Notes under the pieces: model-generated
The model's input: the letters and a program-made list of their open reading frames with translations, nothing else
What the model was told of the DNA's origin: nothing
The model's database searches: none
Translations under genes and position numbers: made by a program
NCBI GenBank assembly: GCA_963678705.1
Contig: OY783209.1
Span: 13,950,001 to 14,014,000, forward strand
Reading direction: 5' to 3'
Source: Panorpa germanica
Lineage: Eukaryota; Arthropoda; Insecta; Mecoptera; Panorpidae
DNA length: 64,000 nt
Part shown: positions 1-10,605 of the stretch, piece by piece
How the letters are laid out: the number at the start of each line of letters is the position of its first letter
How positions within the stretch are numbered: position 1 is the stretch's first letter

Positions 1-1670
1 AAATTCGCGCCGCTACTGAATAATAATTTTAGTGTTATAATTATTAGCAAATATGGCAATTAGTGTCTTAATACATGACCCAAGTTTTAATTTTCTTAAT
101 TTAATATTTCTGGCCTTTACTGTCTCAGTTCCCGCCGCCACTGGAAGTTTGGAGTTTTTAATATTTATTCTTTAATGACAGAAACTCTTTTCTAACAATA
201 CCCTCAAAAAATCGCCCCGCTACTGAATATAATATGTGGTTTTTTAATTATTGGCAAATATTTACAATTAGCGTATATACTCGTATATACATATCGCAAG
301 TTGAAATTGTCTTTATTCAATATTTCTAGATTTTACGGTTCTAACTTCCGCCGCCACAGGAAATTTAGGGTTTTCTATTTTTGTTTTTATAAGTTACTGT
401 CTACAGAGTGCTTACCTACAAATTTAAATATTCTAACTCTATTCTTACATAGCCTCAGAAAATCGCGCCGCTAATAAATTATAAATTTGGTGTTCTAATT
501 ATTGGCGATAATATGCACAATTAGTGAATCTATACATGTCGCAAATTAATATTTTTTTATTAAATATTAAATTAATAAATTTTAAAATTATAATAAATTT
601 GAGGGTTTTAACTCCCACCGCCACTGGAAATTTGGAGTTTTCAATTTTTTCCCTTAATTAGGATTATTGCACTTCCACCACCCTGTGTACCAATCTCTAA
701 ACAAATAATTTGCTAAATTTATTTTTTACTGTTAATCGCTCTGCACAGCCACCCACACTTTAAGCACAACGACTCATCGCTTGCAGAGGAGCTACATTCT
801 ACCGCCACTACTTCAAGCGCCACCTCTACTTTGCGTACTGACCCCCACTGAATATATATTTAATATTCTACATGCAAAATATCATCGTTGTACCTCTATT
901 TTGTTCTTATACTCGGTATATCAACCCCCACTCTAGTGTTACACTTAAGAAAATGTAGTTTTTTTTATATTTTTGTTATTAATATGTCAATCTATATCTG
1001 CATACTAAATTTCAGCTTTGTATTTATATTTTACCATTAGTACCACCCACATTTTTGCGCTACTGAACAAGTTTGTCAAATTTTAACACACGGATCTATT
1101 TTATTTGTATCTAAGAACATATATTCTAAACTATAGTCTTTCATCTCTATATATTTCATATTTCTGGTTTTTGGCCCCCAGCGCCCGCCGCCTCTGGAAA
1201 GTTACAGTTTTCTATAGTTTGTCTTTAATGACACTCTATATAGGGCCCACGTTCCAAATATCAAAGTTCTAGCTCTGTTGCAACATTGCTCCTAAAAAAT
1301 CACGCCGCTACTGAATTAAAATTTTGGTAATCCAATTATTGGCAAACATGCGCAATTAGTGTTTTAATACATACCCTAAGTTTTAATACTACTTTTTCAA
1401 TATTTCTGGCTTTTACTGTCTCAACTCTCGCCGCCACTGGAAATGTGGGGCTGTTTATTTTTTTTCATTAATAACTTTCTACAGCAATATTAAATTTGAA
1501 CGTCCTAACTCTATTCTAACATTGCTCCCGGAAATTCGCGCCGCTACTGAACTCAAATTTTAAATTTCCAACTATTGGAAAATGTGCACAATTATGATCT
1601 CAATACACATACCAAATTTCAGTTTTCTATCTTTTCTAGTTCGTCAGATATTTGCAAAAGTATTTTTTCG
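1..1670. repeat. Degenerate satellite-like tandem array
   Basis: Two short GC-rich cores alternate in AT-rich DNA. The first resembles GCGCCGCTACTGAA and recurs near 6, 212, 466, 1057, 1303 and 1538. The second resembles CGCCGCCACTGGAAATTTGG and recurs near 133, 350, 617, 1187 and 1429. Spacing is roughly 210-255 bp where the copies are well kept, and the middle (about 700-1050) is more diverged. No long ORF lies here. This looks like old tandem monomers, and the array may continue left of the window. A long transposon with internal repetition is a less likely alternative. Confidence 0.65.
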
Positions 1671-1814
1671 AATTTTCCAGTTTTTCCAGAATAATTTTTT
1701 CCAGGGAAATTCAGGGACGTAGAAAGTCTTAGAAATTTGTCCTTTACATAATATCAAAATTTAAAAAACTTTGTAGGCGCCGTTTAGAAGATACCATATA
1801 GATTTTGTTACCGG

Positions 1815-1816
<2 letters not shown>

Positions 1817-1902
<86 letters not shown>
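1817..1902. repeat. (AT)n microsatellite
   Basis: An uninterrupted run of about 43 AT dinucleotides sits between the satellite-like array and a dispersed repeat. Its length is probably polymorphic and may be misassembled. Confidence 0.97.
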
Positions 1903-1904
<2 letters not shown>

Positions 1905-2019
1905 ATGAGTTCTTATGAGTTTTCCATGTTAAATTGGAACATTACGAACATTATAATAGTAAGATGATAATAAAAAAAACCCATATTTTCAATATTACTA
2001 GTAAACTATAAATTCGTGC

Positions 2020-2200
2020 AGATCTTGGTGGTTTTAGCAAATTGATATTTTAAAAAAATTAGAAATTAGAAAAAGGGAGGTTGAAAAAATTAGGGGGCCC
2101 GGTATGGAACTTTGGAGAAAGTTCATATTTTATTAATAGAAGTAAAAAATTCAAAATTTTATTTGGGATGTGCGGTTTTTGCTGGGAATAAAAATTGTGG
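2020..2200. repeat. Dispersed repeat, copy 1 (related to 6880-7110)
   Basis: The stretch around GGCCCGGTATGGAACTTTGG, GAAAGTTCATATT and AAATTTTATTTGGG is repeated in the same order near 6955-7060, with small indels. The element type is not recognised, no terminal repeats were found, and the coding potential is not convincing. The rest of 2200-2740 is AT-rich with nothing recognisable. Confidence 0.6.
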
Positions 2201-2749
2201 TCAAAAAGTTAGTCAAATAACGAATAAACTGAAAATATTTTATATTTTGTTAAAAAAATATATTTTTTTAGTCAATACAGAATTAAAAAACACAAAAACC
2301 TTTAATTCCTTCAATTTTAATTCCTTAAATTCCTTTAATTTAGTCTTCATTATTTCGACAAATAAATTATTGCATTCACCAGAGTAAACAATAAAATAAC
2401 AAATAACAAATTACATTTCAAATATATAGCTTAACTAATGTTTGTAACAGCAAGAATTGTAGAAATCGATGGTAAGTACATATATCGTATTTTATTGAAT
2501 GTTTTTTTTCTTTTTATATCATTATTTTATTTCATATATTTTTTTAAATCAAAATTTAGATTTATAAAATACTAGCGTTTACCCTCGTTATATATAAATT
2601 TAAATACAAAAATATAAATATTTAATGTCATTGTAATAACGAAAGTTAATTGTTCTTTGTAAATGATGACAATGATGTTGAGAAGGATTACAAAGACGAC
2701 AAAGATAACAAGAATGAGATAACAATGAAGAGAGTACACTTCAAAATGT

Positions 2750-2890
2750 TTACACTTCACTTCCCTTCACTCTTCCTTCTCTTCAGATGTTGAGTCGCCG
2801 AAAATATTAGTTCATTGGAATACGGGTCGCCTAAAGCGGTTTATTTCATGTCCAATAATTTTACTCTGAGTGCTAGTACCCTGGTTGCCA
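2750..2890. mobile_element. Fragment of MITE family C (shared with 23868-24000)
   Basis: A TTCCCTTC-rich stretch is followed by ATGTTGAGTCGCCG, then GCGGTTTATT and AATTTTACTCT. The same series occurs in the same order at about 23868-24000, where its first part is one arm of an inverted repeat. This is a solo, truncated copy. The similarity beyond the inverted-repeat arm shows that the family extends past the arm. Confidence 0.6.
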
Positions 2891-3277
2891 ACAACACATC
2901 AGCAATATAGAAAATTTTAGTAGAAAATAGTAACATCCAGTGAAATTGTGAAAATAAACTTGAAAAAACTATCAAGGTAAAAACATCAACATATTTTTGT
3001 TTTAGTCTAGTTTTTTATTTATCAGAAGTTTTTTTTTATCATATTGATAATTAAAAATATGTTAATTAGATAAAATAATAAAATTGATATTGTTTTATCA
3101 GCATTCAAAGGAAGTATTACATGCTGGTTTATTAATAGTGAAATTCTTAACTGACAATCAAAACAGTTACAGTGTAGCATGTTACTTAAGTAGTTTATAT
3201 TATTTTTAATAAATATAACAGATAATTAACAGTATATGTTTAATTATCATTTAAAAGAATACAATGGGCAATGGGTA

Positions 3278-3694
3278 AATGGGCTTGTGAATATTAATAC
3301 ATATATGTACGAGTATATTGACATTTTTATAAATATCCAAATGTTTACGGAGGTATAGTATGTCAAATTGGAATTTCTGTAATGCGGCTTGTTTTATAAG
3401 ATAAAAGTAGTAATAAGTAATCGAGATTATTTTTCCTCGTTGGTCGTTATCACAACCGTTACCACAACTCAGCTGCTAGTAGTAAATGATCCATCACTTG
3501 TATGCGTTTGTGTTGTATAAAAGAGATGGAATATTTAATACATGTGACTTTAGAATTTTCTATAACGTTGAGCCATTAAAATGACTTTTTTAATTCTTAA
3601 TATCTCCTTAAATATAAGGAGTTATTAAAAAATAATTCGACATTTGAGGTCGAACACTTTTAATAGAAATTAAGACATAGGACACAAGCCCATT
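3278..3694. mobile_element. MITE family A, copy 1
   Basis: The element starts AATGGGCTTGTG and ends with its complement CACAAGCCCATT. It shares internal blocks with copies at 26098-26723 and 29069-29707, including TTAATATCTCCT...AGGAGTTATTAA and TTAAGACATAGGACACAAGC. At about 417 bp it is shorter than the others. It carries no transposase. Its right end abuts a LINE reverse-transcriptase reading frame directly, so it probably inserted into, or next to, that LINE fragment. No clear target duplication is visible. Confidence 0.75.
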
Positions 3695-4040
3695 CTAGGA
3701 TCTATTTTTAGTCCACTGTTATACATGATATATTCTAAAGACATTTCTAAATTAAAAGACGACCACTCATTTATTCTACAATTTGCAGATGATATTGTTT
3801 TATATAGTATTGGCCCATCCATAGAATGTTTAAGGAAGAGAATTAACAAGAAATTATGCAAAGTAAGAGATATATTAGACAAAATTGAATTAGAAATCTC
3901 AGTAGAAAAATCTTAAGCTGTAATTTTTGGATCATATTATATTTGAATGCATAAAGTATAGTTTAGAAAGATCAAAATTGAATAGTGATATATTAGATGT
4001 GATTAAAACTTTTCCTGTTAATACTAAATTTTTGTTAAGT
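3695..4040 (+). pseudogene. LINE reverse-transcriptase fragment
   Basis: A short frame reads through LGSIFSPLLYMIY and then FADDIVLYS, the latter being the catalytic YADD-type box of reverse transcriptase. It ends ELEISVEKS shortly before a stop at about 3915. The order and spacing match the palm of I-like LINE ORF2 proteins such as the one at 49885-53613. Only about 75 codons remain, so it is a dead scrap. The flanking AT-rich DNA to about 4250 shows nothing more. Confidence 0.75.
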
Positions 4041-4279
4041 GATTCAAAATGAATTAGTGATTATTTAAATATTTAGAAATTTGTAAAATTGATTTATAAA
4101 TTTTAAAATATGTATAAAAAATATTTGATGTTGGCTATGACGAATAAAAGTCAAGGGAAATAAATAAATAAATATAAAAAAAATTATTTCAAATATGAAT
4201 TCAAGAATACCATGTCATTAAATTTATGTTTTGATTTCTTAACATTATAAATAAATGAATATTTCAAATTCAATTTCAG

Positions 4280-4380
4280 CCACAAAAATTTAACCTGTAC
4301 GCGTGAAGTAAACCATTACGACGTGATTCAAGAAATTATAAAACGATTAGCTGACGTCTTAGGACCTACACTCCAACCAT
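4280..4380 (+). other. Possible exon with consensus splice sites
   Basis: This 101-bp segment is preceded by a pyrimidine-rich AATTTCAG and followed by GTAAGA. One frame is open and protein-like, containing the stretch VIQEIIKRLADVLGP. Spliced to the next acceptor (AG at 4461-4462), that frame meets a stop at once, so it would be untranslated leader for the ariadne ORF or a relic of another gene. The segment was recognised by eye only, and no homologue is known to me. Confidence 0.25.
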
Positions 4381-4506
4381 GTAAGACATATCCCATATTT
4401 TGCAGATTTATTTATGAATAGTTTTGCTTCAGTAATATTATGTTTTATTTTATGTTTTTCAGAGTCCAATTTTTTAATTAATTTTAAACATAACCAAAAA
4501 TTTTAA

Positions 4507-6033
4507 ATGCAGTTCGATGATTCCAGGTACGAATATGACGGTGATGAATGCGCATGTTCAGAAGATCATTGTGACTATGATTTGGGTGATGATGATGATA
4601 AGAATTTTAATGATGAATTGGAACAAATTTATAATAGATTAAAAAAATTGAACGATGAAAGTAATTTTTTCAAAGTTTTATCAACCGAAGAAATTGTTAA
4701 CCTAATGCAAGATCATATTCGTTTAGTGACCATTCAATTTAAACATATACCAGTACCTACGATACGTGCGTTATTGAATTATTTAAAGGGGATTCCAGAA
4801 CAAGTGACTGACAGATTATATGAAGATCCAGAACAAATATTTAAAGAAGTCCGCTTGGCTAATCCATACAACATGCAAAAAGTTAAACCGAAGTGTAAAA
4901 GATTGAGTAGAAATGGATTCAAAGATTGTGAAATATGTTGTACAAAAAATCCGCTTTCAGATATGACTGAATTGCAATGCGAACATCAATTCTGCAACAG
5001 CTGTTGGAGGGAATATCTCCAAAACAAGATAATGAACGACGGTTGCGGACAAGGATTAACTTGCGCTGGACATGAATGTGATGTACTAGTTGATGATAAA
5101 TTGGTTGCGAGACTAGTCGATGCCAATGTCCAAGTTAGATATCAAAATTTAATTATCAACAGTTATGTCGAATCCAGTAAAAATCTAACTTGGTGTCCTG
5201 CACCAGGATGTACATATGCAATTCAAGTGCAGCGCTCAAAAAGTCTTGAAGTCACATGCAAATGTGGTCATGTATTTTGTTTTGCTTGTAGTGAAATTTG
5301 GCATGATCCTGTGGAGTGTAGCTTATTTAAGAAATGGCTTAAAAAATGCTCTGCTGATTCAGAAACAGCAAATGGGATTCAAGCAGACATAAAAGAATGT
5401 CCTAAATGTCATTTAAACATAGAAAAGAATGGTGGCTGCAATAGAATGAAATGTACAGTGAAGAGTTGTCGATACCAATTTTGTTGGGGATGTCTAGGAG
5501 ATTGGTCAACACACCGTTTTTCCAGAAGCTGTGACAAATACTCAGCCACGAAGAACAATTCGAAAACTAGCAGTCGTAAAGCATTAGAACATTATCTGCA
5601 TTACTATACACAATACATGAACAATCAGAAGTCTATGTACATAGAACAAGCAACATTGCCTGATATTATTGAGAAAAAAAGACTTATCTTGTTCGAAAAG
5701 CAGATTGTTTCGAAAGAACATTCAAAATATCTAGAAGATGCTGTTGAGACGCTGCGTCAATGTCGCGAAACCCTTATAGCAACGTATGTATTCGTCTATT
5801 ATTTAGAAAAAAGTGATAATAATTCACTTATATTAGAAGATAATCAAAGTTTTCTTCAAAACGCAACAGAGGGTTTATCGGAGTCTTTGGAACGTGACAT
5901 CTCATTGGAAAATTTAGCCGATTTGAAACGTGCAACTGTAGATATATCCAATTATTGTGCAACTCGGCGGAAAATACTATTAGAATATGTACACGATGGC
6001 TACAACGAAAGATGGTGGAAATTCATTAAATAA
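4507..6033 (+). CDS. Ariadne-1-like RBR E3 ubiquitin ligase, uninterrupted copy
   Basis: RBR ligases take ubiquitin from an E2 onto a RING2 cysteine and then pass it to substrate; ariadne-1 works with neddylated cullin-RING complexes. The 508-residue product has an acidic N terminus, a UBA-like region (about 55-115) and a RING1 beginning CEICC at about 138. An IBR with WCPAPGCTYA and CGHVFCFAC follows (about 225-265), then RING2/Rcat from CPKC at about 298. The Ariadne domain runs from about 355 to the end. Length and order match fly ariadne-1 (about 500 residues). The RING2 cysteine (Cys311 in GGCNRM) is present, but the usual His two residues later is Arg313. No intron interrupts the ORF. 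A TAA codon immediately precedes the ATG, which fixes the start. The lack of introns suggests a retrocopy, and the intact frame suggests that it is retained. Confidence 0.88.
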   Translation: MQFDDSRYEYDGDECACSEDHCDYDLGDDDDKNFNDELEQIYNRLKKLNDESNFFKVLSTEEIVNLMQDHIRLVTIQFKHIPVPTIRALLNYLKGIPEQVTDRLYEDPEQIFKEVRLANPYNMQKVKPKCKRLSRNGFKDCEICCTKNPLSDMTELQCEHQFCNSCWREYLQNKIMNDGCGQGLTCAGHECDVLVDDKLVARLVDANVQVRYQNLIINSYVESSKNLTWCPAPGCTYAIQVQRSKSLEVTCKCGHVFCFACSEIWHDPVECSLFKKWLKKCSADSETANGIQADIKECPKCHLNIEKNGGCNRMKCTVKSCRYQFCWGCLGDWSTHRFSRSCDKYSATKNNSKTSSRKALEHYLHYYTQYMNNQKSMYIEQATLPDIIEKKRLILFEKQIVSKEHSKYLEDAVETLRQCRETLIATYVFVYYLEKSDNNSLILEDNQSFLQNATEGLSESLERDISLENLADLKRATVDISNYCATRRKILLEYVHDGYNERWWKFIK

Positions 6034-6255
6034 TTCTTTGGAACAATTTTACTAAATATTTTAAAAATATTGACGTGTCACATTATTCACCTTTCTAATG
6101 TATAGTTTTTTTATACTACACAATATAGGACATACTCATATTTATTGATTTATGATTACATATACCCATTTCTCCATAAGAGCAATGTTTTTATGTCAAT
6201 TTTCAACAATTGATTTCTTTAAAATATGAACGGTTACCAACCCTAAAATTTTAAC

Positions 6256-6261
6256 AATAAA
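6256..6261 (+). terminator. Candidate poly(A) signal for the ariadne-like gene
   Basis: AATAAA lies about 220 bp after the stop codon. Such hexamers are frequent in this AT-rich DNA, so the assignment is tentative. Confidence 0.3.
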
Positions 6262-6404
6262 TTCTTTGAGCAGGAATCTACCCGTAATCATTTTTTTAGC
6301 CCTTATATCGAAAATTATTCTCTCGCTCATACATCCTTAAGTCATTTTATTAAAAAACATCATATTTTTTGCTTCGTAAATCTAGTTAAATGGATGTATA
6401 TGTA

Positions 6405-6556
6405 GAGGGCCGGATTTAGAGGTGTGGAGGCTTTATGGCAACGAATAAACGGAGGTACCTAATTATTTTCCGAATAAAAGGACAACTTTTTGCCGTAAAT
6501 TATTTCACTCGGGGCCGTAGCCCCGCCTGCCCTCCCACAAATCCGAGCCTGATATG
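6405..6556. mobile_element. Small inverted-repeat element (MITE-like), family F
   Basis: The left edge GGCCGGATTT and the right edge AAATCCGAGCC are imperfect inverted repeats about 140 bp apart. The interior has a GC-rich block GGGGCCGTAGCCCCGCCTGC that stands out from its AT-rich surroundings. A related block (CCCTGAGCGGTAGCCCTGC) occurs near 10548-10575. The short ORF across it is not protein-like. Confidence 0.5.
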
Positions 6557-6879
6557 TAGCATTACAGTAAATTGTAATCATCCGAACTACATGTGGTTAT
6601 ATAAAGTGATTTTGTTAACTTAAAACCTATATCTACCTAAGACCTTCTAATGTATATTGCAGTCATTTGAAATCTTCAGGTTAATCAACACATGAACCCT
6701 TTATGAAATGTTTAGTAACTATCAAAATGCACTGAAGGTTTCAAAATTTCGCCCTTTTAACGCAATTAACAGATTAATAGTAACTGAAGTTATTGTTATA
6801 TTATACCGTCAACATTCGGCTATCAATATCCAATCGAAGTCTTATTGCAATCACAAACTCTAATATTGAATTGCTTGAC

Positions 6880-7110
6880 AGTGACATTAAGGCTGACATT
6901 TCTCAAAAATTAGAAATTCCAAAATTGAAAAAGGGGGGGTTGAAGAAATTCGGGGGCCCAGTACGGAACTTTGGAGAAAGTTCATATTCTGGATTCTAGA
7001 ATAATTAAGTATATTATTAATCAAAGAAAATTCAAAATTTCAAAATTTTATTTGGGGGCACGGGGGCAGTATTTGCCAAGAGTAAAAATTGTGCTAGAAA
7101 GTTGAAATTT
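6880..7110. repeat. Dispersed repeat, copy 2 (related to 2020-2200)
   Basis: The same ordered blocks as copy 1 are present (GGGGGCCCAGTACGGAACTT, GAAAGTTCATATT, AAATTTTATTTGGGG), with extra bases in the middle. The element class is unknown. Confidence 0.6.
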
Positions 7111-7715
7111 TATATATAGGCTAACCTTAGTAACTTATTTACGAATCGTAAACAAAAATCCCAAATTTTGAAAAAAAGTTGGTTTTTAACGCATAAATTG
7201 AAAATATTTTTTATTTTGATAAAAAAATATATTTTTTTCAATTCAATAATTACGAATTATTTTATTGGTTTTAAATCACACACGTCAATAAGACGTCGCT
7301 TTGCGACGGGGGTAAGCAACTAATTGACTTTTCAATAATTAGGTTCAATTCACGTTGGGCGTTCTCTAATTACGTACCTGGAATATCAGACAGGACCGAT
7401 AAATAGACAGGTTGTGGTCGAACTTCGTCATAACGAGGACGGAACCTCGGATAGTGATAAATGTGAGGTCTTCCCAAGGAGTCGTAAATTGGAAACCTGG
7501 GATAATGATAAAATGAAGCGGCTCTGACGTCATCGTAAGCTCCTTTAACATAACTGCATCGTTGACATTCGGGTTCGTGCTTCTCCGTTGTTTACACACA
7601 AACAATATGGCGCCAATTACTGAAAAGGAACAGGTTTTCCATGTAGTAATGAGTTAGGAACACTTAATTATGTTTTGTACTCAATAAATTTGAAATTCAA
7701 TTTACTCTGGATGTA
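7111..7715. other. Intergenic, nothing recognised
   Basis: This is AT-rich at the left, with a more balanced base composition at 7270-7610. The two longest open frames lack any recognisable motif and have no convincing start context. Confidence 0.5.
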
Positions 7716-7995
7716 CAGGGTGCGTTTTATGTTCCAGGTCGGTGTTACTTCATTAAGATTGTTGTAACGTGGATCTACAGGACACGTGGTTCCTACAAAT
7801 TTCGCGAGAAACTTTTCCTGAACGGAATAATGTCAAAATGTGGAGGGACGGGGGAAGGGAAGATGTGCACCATAGACAAATAACTAAAATAGCACAAAAT
7901 AGTTACGAGAATGTTAAGAAAAATATAAATTATAAAATGGTGTTACATTTAAAAGTAATTCAGGAAAACATCGGCCTGGAACATAAAACGCATGT
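7716..7995. mobile_element. Short TIR element, family G
   Basis: The left arm TGCGTTTTATGTTCCAGGTC and the right arm CCTGGAACATAAAACGCAT are near-perfect inverted repeats about 275 bp apart. The left end reads TA-CAGGGTGCG, which recalls mariner-type termini, but the right end has decayed past the arm, so the superfamily is not settled. There is no transposase ORF. Confidence 0.6.
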
Positions 7996-8096
7996 CATTC
8001 CCACTTTCTGAATTCTCTCTGAATTATGATTGTAGGCTACCGTTAATTGTTTGGAGGGTTGCCTATTCTACAATTAAGATAAATAGGATTGTAATT

Positions 8097-9597
8097 CTAA
8101 CCTGCAAGTACACCAACAACAGCCAGTGCAGTCAAAGTAACAATTATAAATGTGATGTACTTATTTTCGTTCTGATTTGATTTTTCAACGGGCTCCAACA
8201 CCGTCGTAGTTTGGATTGTTGCTCTTATTACCATTGACATAAAACACGTCTTTTCGTTGCTGTTCAATTTTTAGAAATGCTATATGACGTAAATCAGGAT
8301 TTTTAATTTGCGTCACTGAGTTGGCATTCAAGAAATTAATACTTAAATCAATATCGTTCAACTCTGGTTGCGTTTCTTGTAAAGATTTGTTGCTGTGTGT
8401 CAAATCATAAGATGTAAACTGATTAGAAGATAAATATACTTTTCGCAGCATCCCTGTAGTTGCAGAGCCACAGAATTTATCCAACGCTATCTCATGAAGT
8501 TCGTTCTGAGAGGAAACACAGAGGAAAACTTTTAATTTTGTTTCTTCAATAACAATTGTTGAAGGTTAATTAAATGTTGAAACGATTTTTCAAGGTGAGT
8601 CAAGTTGTTGTCACTTAAATCTAATTCTGTTTCTCTGAGTTTTGGTTGATAACTCTATAGACTGTAATTTATTGTGTTGTAAAGAGACACGTCTCAACTT
8701 TTATAATTCATCAGGTAAATTAATTTATTTTATTAATTTAAATCCTAAGCCTAAATATTCTAATTTAGCTGTGTGCAAAAAAAGTTTTGGGGTAAACTTG
8801 TTATTGAGTTATAATCCAACCTGATTTCAGTCAAATCAGACAACCTAAATAAAAGATTCCAAGGAAGAGTTGTTATCTTGTTAAATCAAAATAAGTCAAT
8901 AGACTAGAATTAATGTAGTTGTTAATATAAATGTTATTTATGAAATTATGTGACAAATCTAATCTTCCAACTTGGACAGGTGAATAAAAGCACCTGGTTT
9001 AATATTTGCAATTTGATTGTTATTCAAATTTAAAGTAGTAAGATTCCGACAACCGTTGAATGCCTTGAACGTTATTGCACGGATTTTATTCTCACTTAAG
9101 TCAATAAATTTCACGTTCTCTAAGTTTATATCACTTAATTCTGTGATATCATTATGAGATAAATTCAGTTCTGTTAACATTGATAAATTTAGTCGTATTT
9201 TAATAATTCCATTTCTTGATAATTCTAACCACGTCAAACTATTTAAATTATGGAACACTTTTGGTCCGATGTCTTGAATGCGCACTCCATTTAGTGTTAA
9301 GCGTCCTAATTTGTTCAATCCAGTGAAGGCGTCGTCCTCTATGACGGTTATTCTTCCTGTTAGCCACAGCCATTCGAGGTTAGTGAAGTTCTCAAAAGCA
9401 CCGGTGTTTATCTTATCAACGTTTACATTATCCACATAAATGTCTTTTACAATCGACGGGTCTTTAACTTTCCAATCGCTTGGAATAGATTTTGATCGGT
9501 TCCCATCATCGAACAAAAGTCTTGTGTCAGGACAGTCTGCCTGAGCGTCTACACTTATAGCACTTATAACAAGCAGGCTTAGCGTTAAGCTAAACAT
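8097..9597 (-). pseudogene. Leucine-rich-repeat membrane protein, frameshifted
   Basis: The ORF opens at 9597 with a signal peptide (MFSLTLSLLVISAISVDAQA) and at least six LRR units of the form LxxLxLxxNxI, ending LSKLED at a stop near 8959. One base more would restore the repeat consensus directly after LED. Further LRR-like pieces continue in shifted frames (LTEIRLDYNSI at about 8800, LRKVYLSSNQF at about 8430). Another frame then gives a hydrophobic segment, YITFIIVTLTALAVVGVLAG, ending at TAG 8097-8099. The parent was thus a single-pass cell-surface LRR protein of about 480-500 residues, of the type used in adhesion or receptor roles. At least three frame breaks favour a pseudogene over sequencing error. 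No intron is evident, and the ligand and role are unknown. Confidence 0.75.
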
Positions 9598-9604
9598 ATT
9601 AATT

Positions 9605-10150
9605 TAAAAAAAAAACAGAAAATTAGTACATAAAACTAACTTTTCTTCCTCTAAGATCACTGTGAACAATTTCGTTTATATTCGTTTTTCAATAGCATCC
9701 ATCAAAGATGAAATATATCTATCCAGTACAAAATATAGTGATAGAATAATCAATCATCCCAATGCGTTGATGAATCAACTGAACGTGTGTGAGAACAGGG
9801 AACCCCGCAGATTAAGGCGATATCAACCAGTAGACTTACCTTTATGTCCTCGATATGGAATAGTGTTCAATGTATCATATATTATACTAGTTTATTGTAT
9901 ATAAAAACAAGAGGGCATTCACTGGAATGTTTCTCTTACATGTCTTAATTAATTATTCATGTAAGAAGCTTATTGCCTACTTAGGCAGATTGCTGAAACC
10001 ATAGGAGAAATAAAAGAAAAAAACTCCCAATTGGTTTAGTCGGCCACTACAAAATATATTAACTACCTAGTAGACCAAAATATATGAGTGTACATTCTCA
10101 TGTGCACTTGGAAGGAATAATACCTTTTAAGCAGGTGAGGTCTTAGCCAT
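9605..10150. other. Intergenic, nothing recognised
   Basis: This lies upstream of the LRR ORF start. No ORF with recognisable motifs, RNA gene or terminal repeat is apparent. Confidence 0.4.
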
Positions 10151-10151
10151 T

Positions 10152-10285
10152 GCGAGGCCCCAGGCGACAGAACTTTACGAGGCCCCGGGGTGACAGATCT
10201 TTGCGAGGCCCCGGGCGACAGAACTTTACGAGGTCCCGGGGTGACAGATCATTGCAAAGCCCCAGGCGGCAGATCATTGCGAGGC
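10152..10285. repeat. GC-rich 25-bp minisatellite
   Basis: About five units start at 10154, 10179, 10205, 10230 and 10256, with core GCGAGGCCCCGGGCGACAG alternating between ACTTTAC and ATCTTTG/ATCATTG tails. The alternation suggests a two-unit higher-order repeat. The core resembles GCGAGGCCCTGAGCGGTAGC at about 10543-10562, so the array may have grown from part of a mobile element. Confidence 0.85.
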
Positions 10286-10534
10286 ACTTGTACTTTGTAT
10301 AATTTATGTAAATTGTAAATAAGTAATTTTGATGATCATTGACGAGAAATAAAATTTTATATTGGATGGTTTATAAAAGTTAACAAGCACAAAGACGAGA
10401 AATATTAATGATGATAAACTAAGGTACATGAATGCCTTAAAAGATATACGTAGTGATTCTAGTGGGATTTCTAAAGGGCGAGGTGCGAGATTCAAATACG
10501 TATATAGTAATGAATTTTTCTACTTGGGATGTTG

Positions 10535-10605
10535 CGCGAGAATGCGAGGCCCTGAGCGGTAGCCCTGCTTGCCATCCCCTAAGGCCGCCTCTGTTTATAA
10601 GGACG
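10535..10605. mobile_element. Fragment related to element F
   Basis: GCGAGGCCCTGAGCGGTAGCC followed by CTGCTTGCCATCCCC and GGCCGCCTC parallels the right half of the element at 6405-6556 (GGGGCCGTAGCC, CGCCTGCCCTCCC). Its left end was not identified. Confidence 0.4.

Noticed and set aside
1..1670. CRISPR array
   Set aside because: The repeats are long, diverged and AT-rich with irregular spacing, in an insect-like nuclear genome; nothing resembles short direct repeats with unique spacers.
7366..8180. ORFs of 60-80 codons at 7366-7605, 7769-8011 and 7992-8180
   Set aside because: No motif, poor start context; two overlap an inverted-repeat element and the third is antisense to the LRR transmembrane segment.
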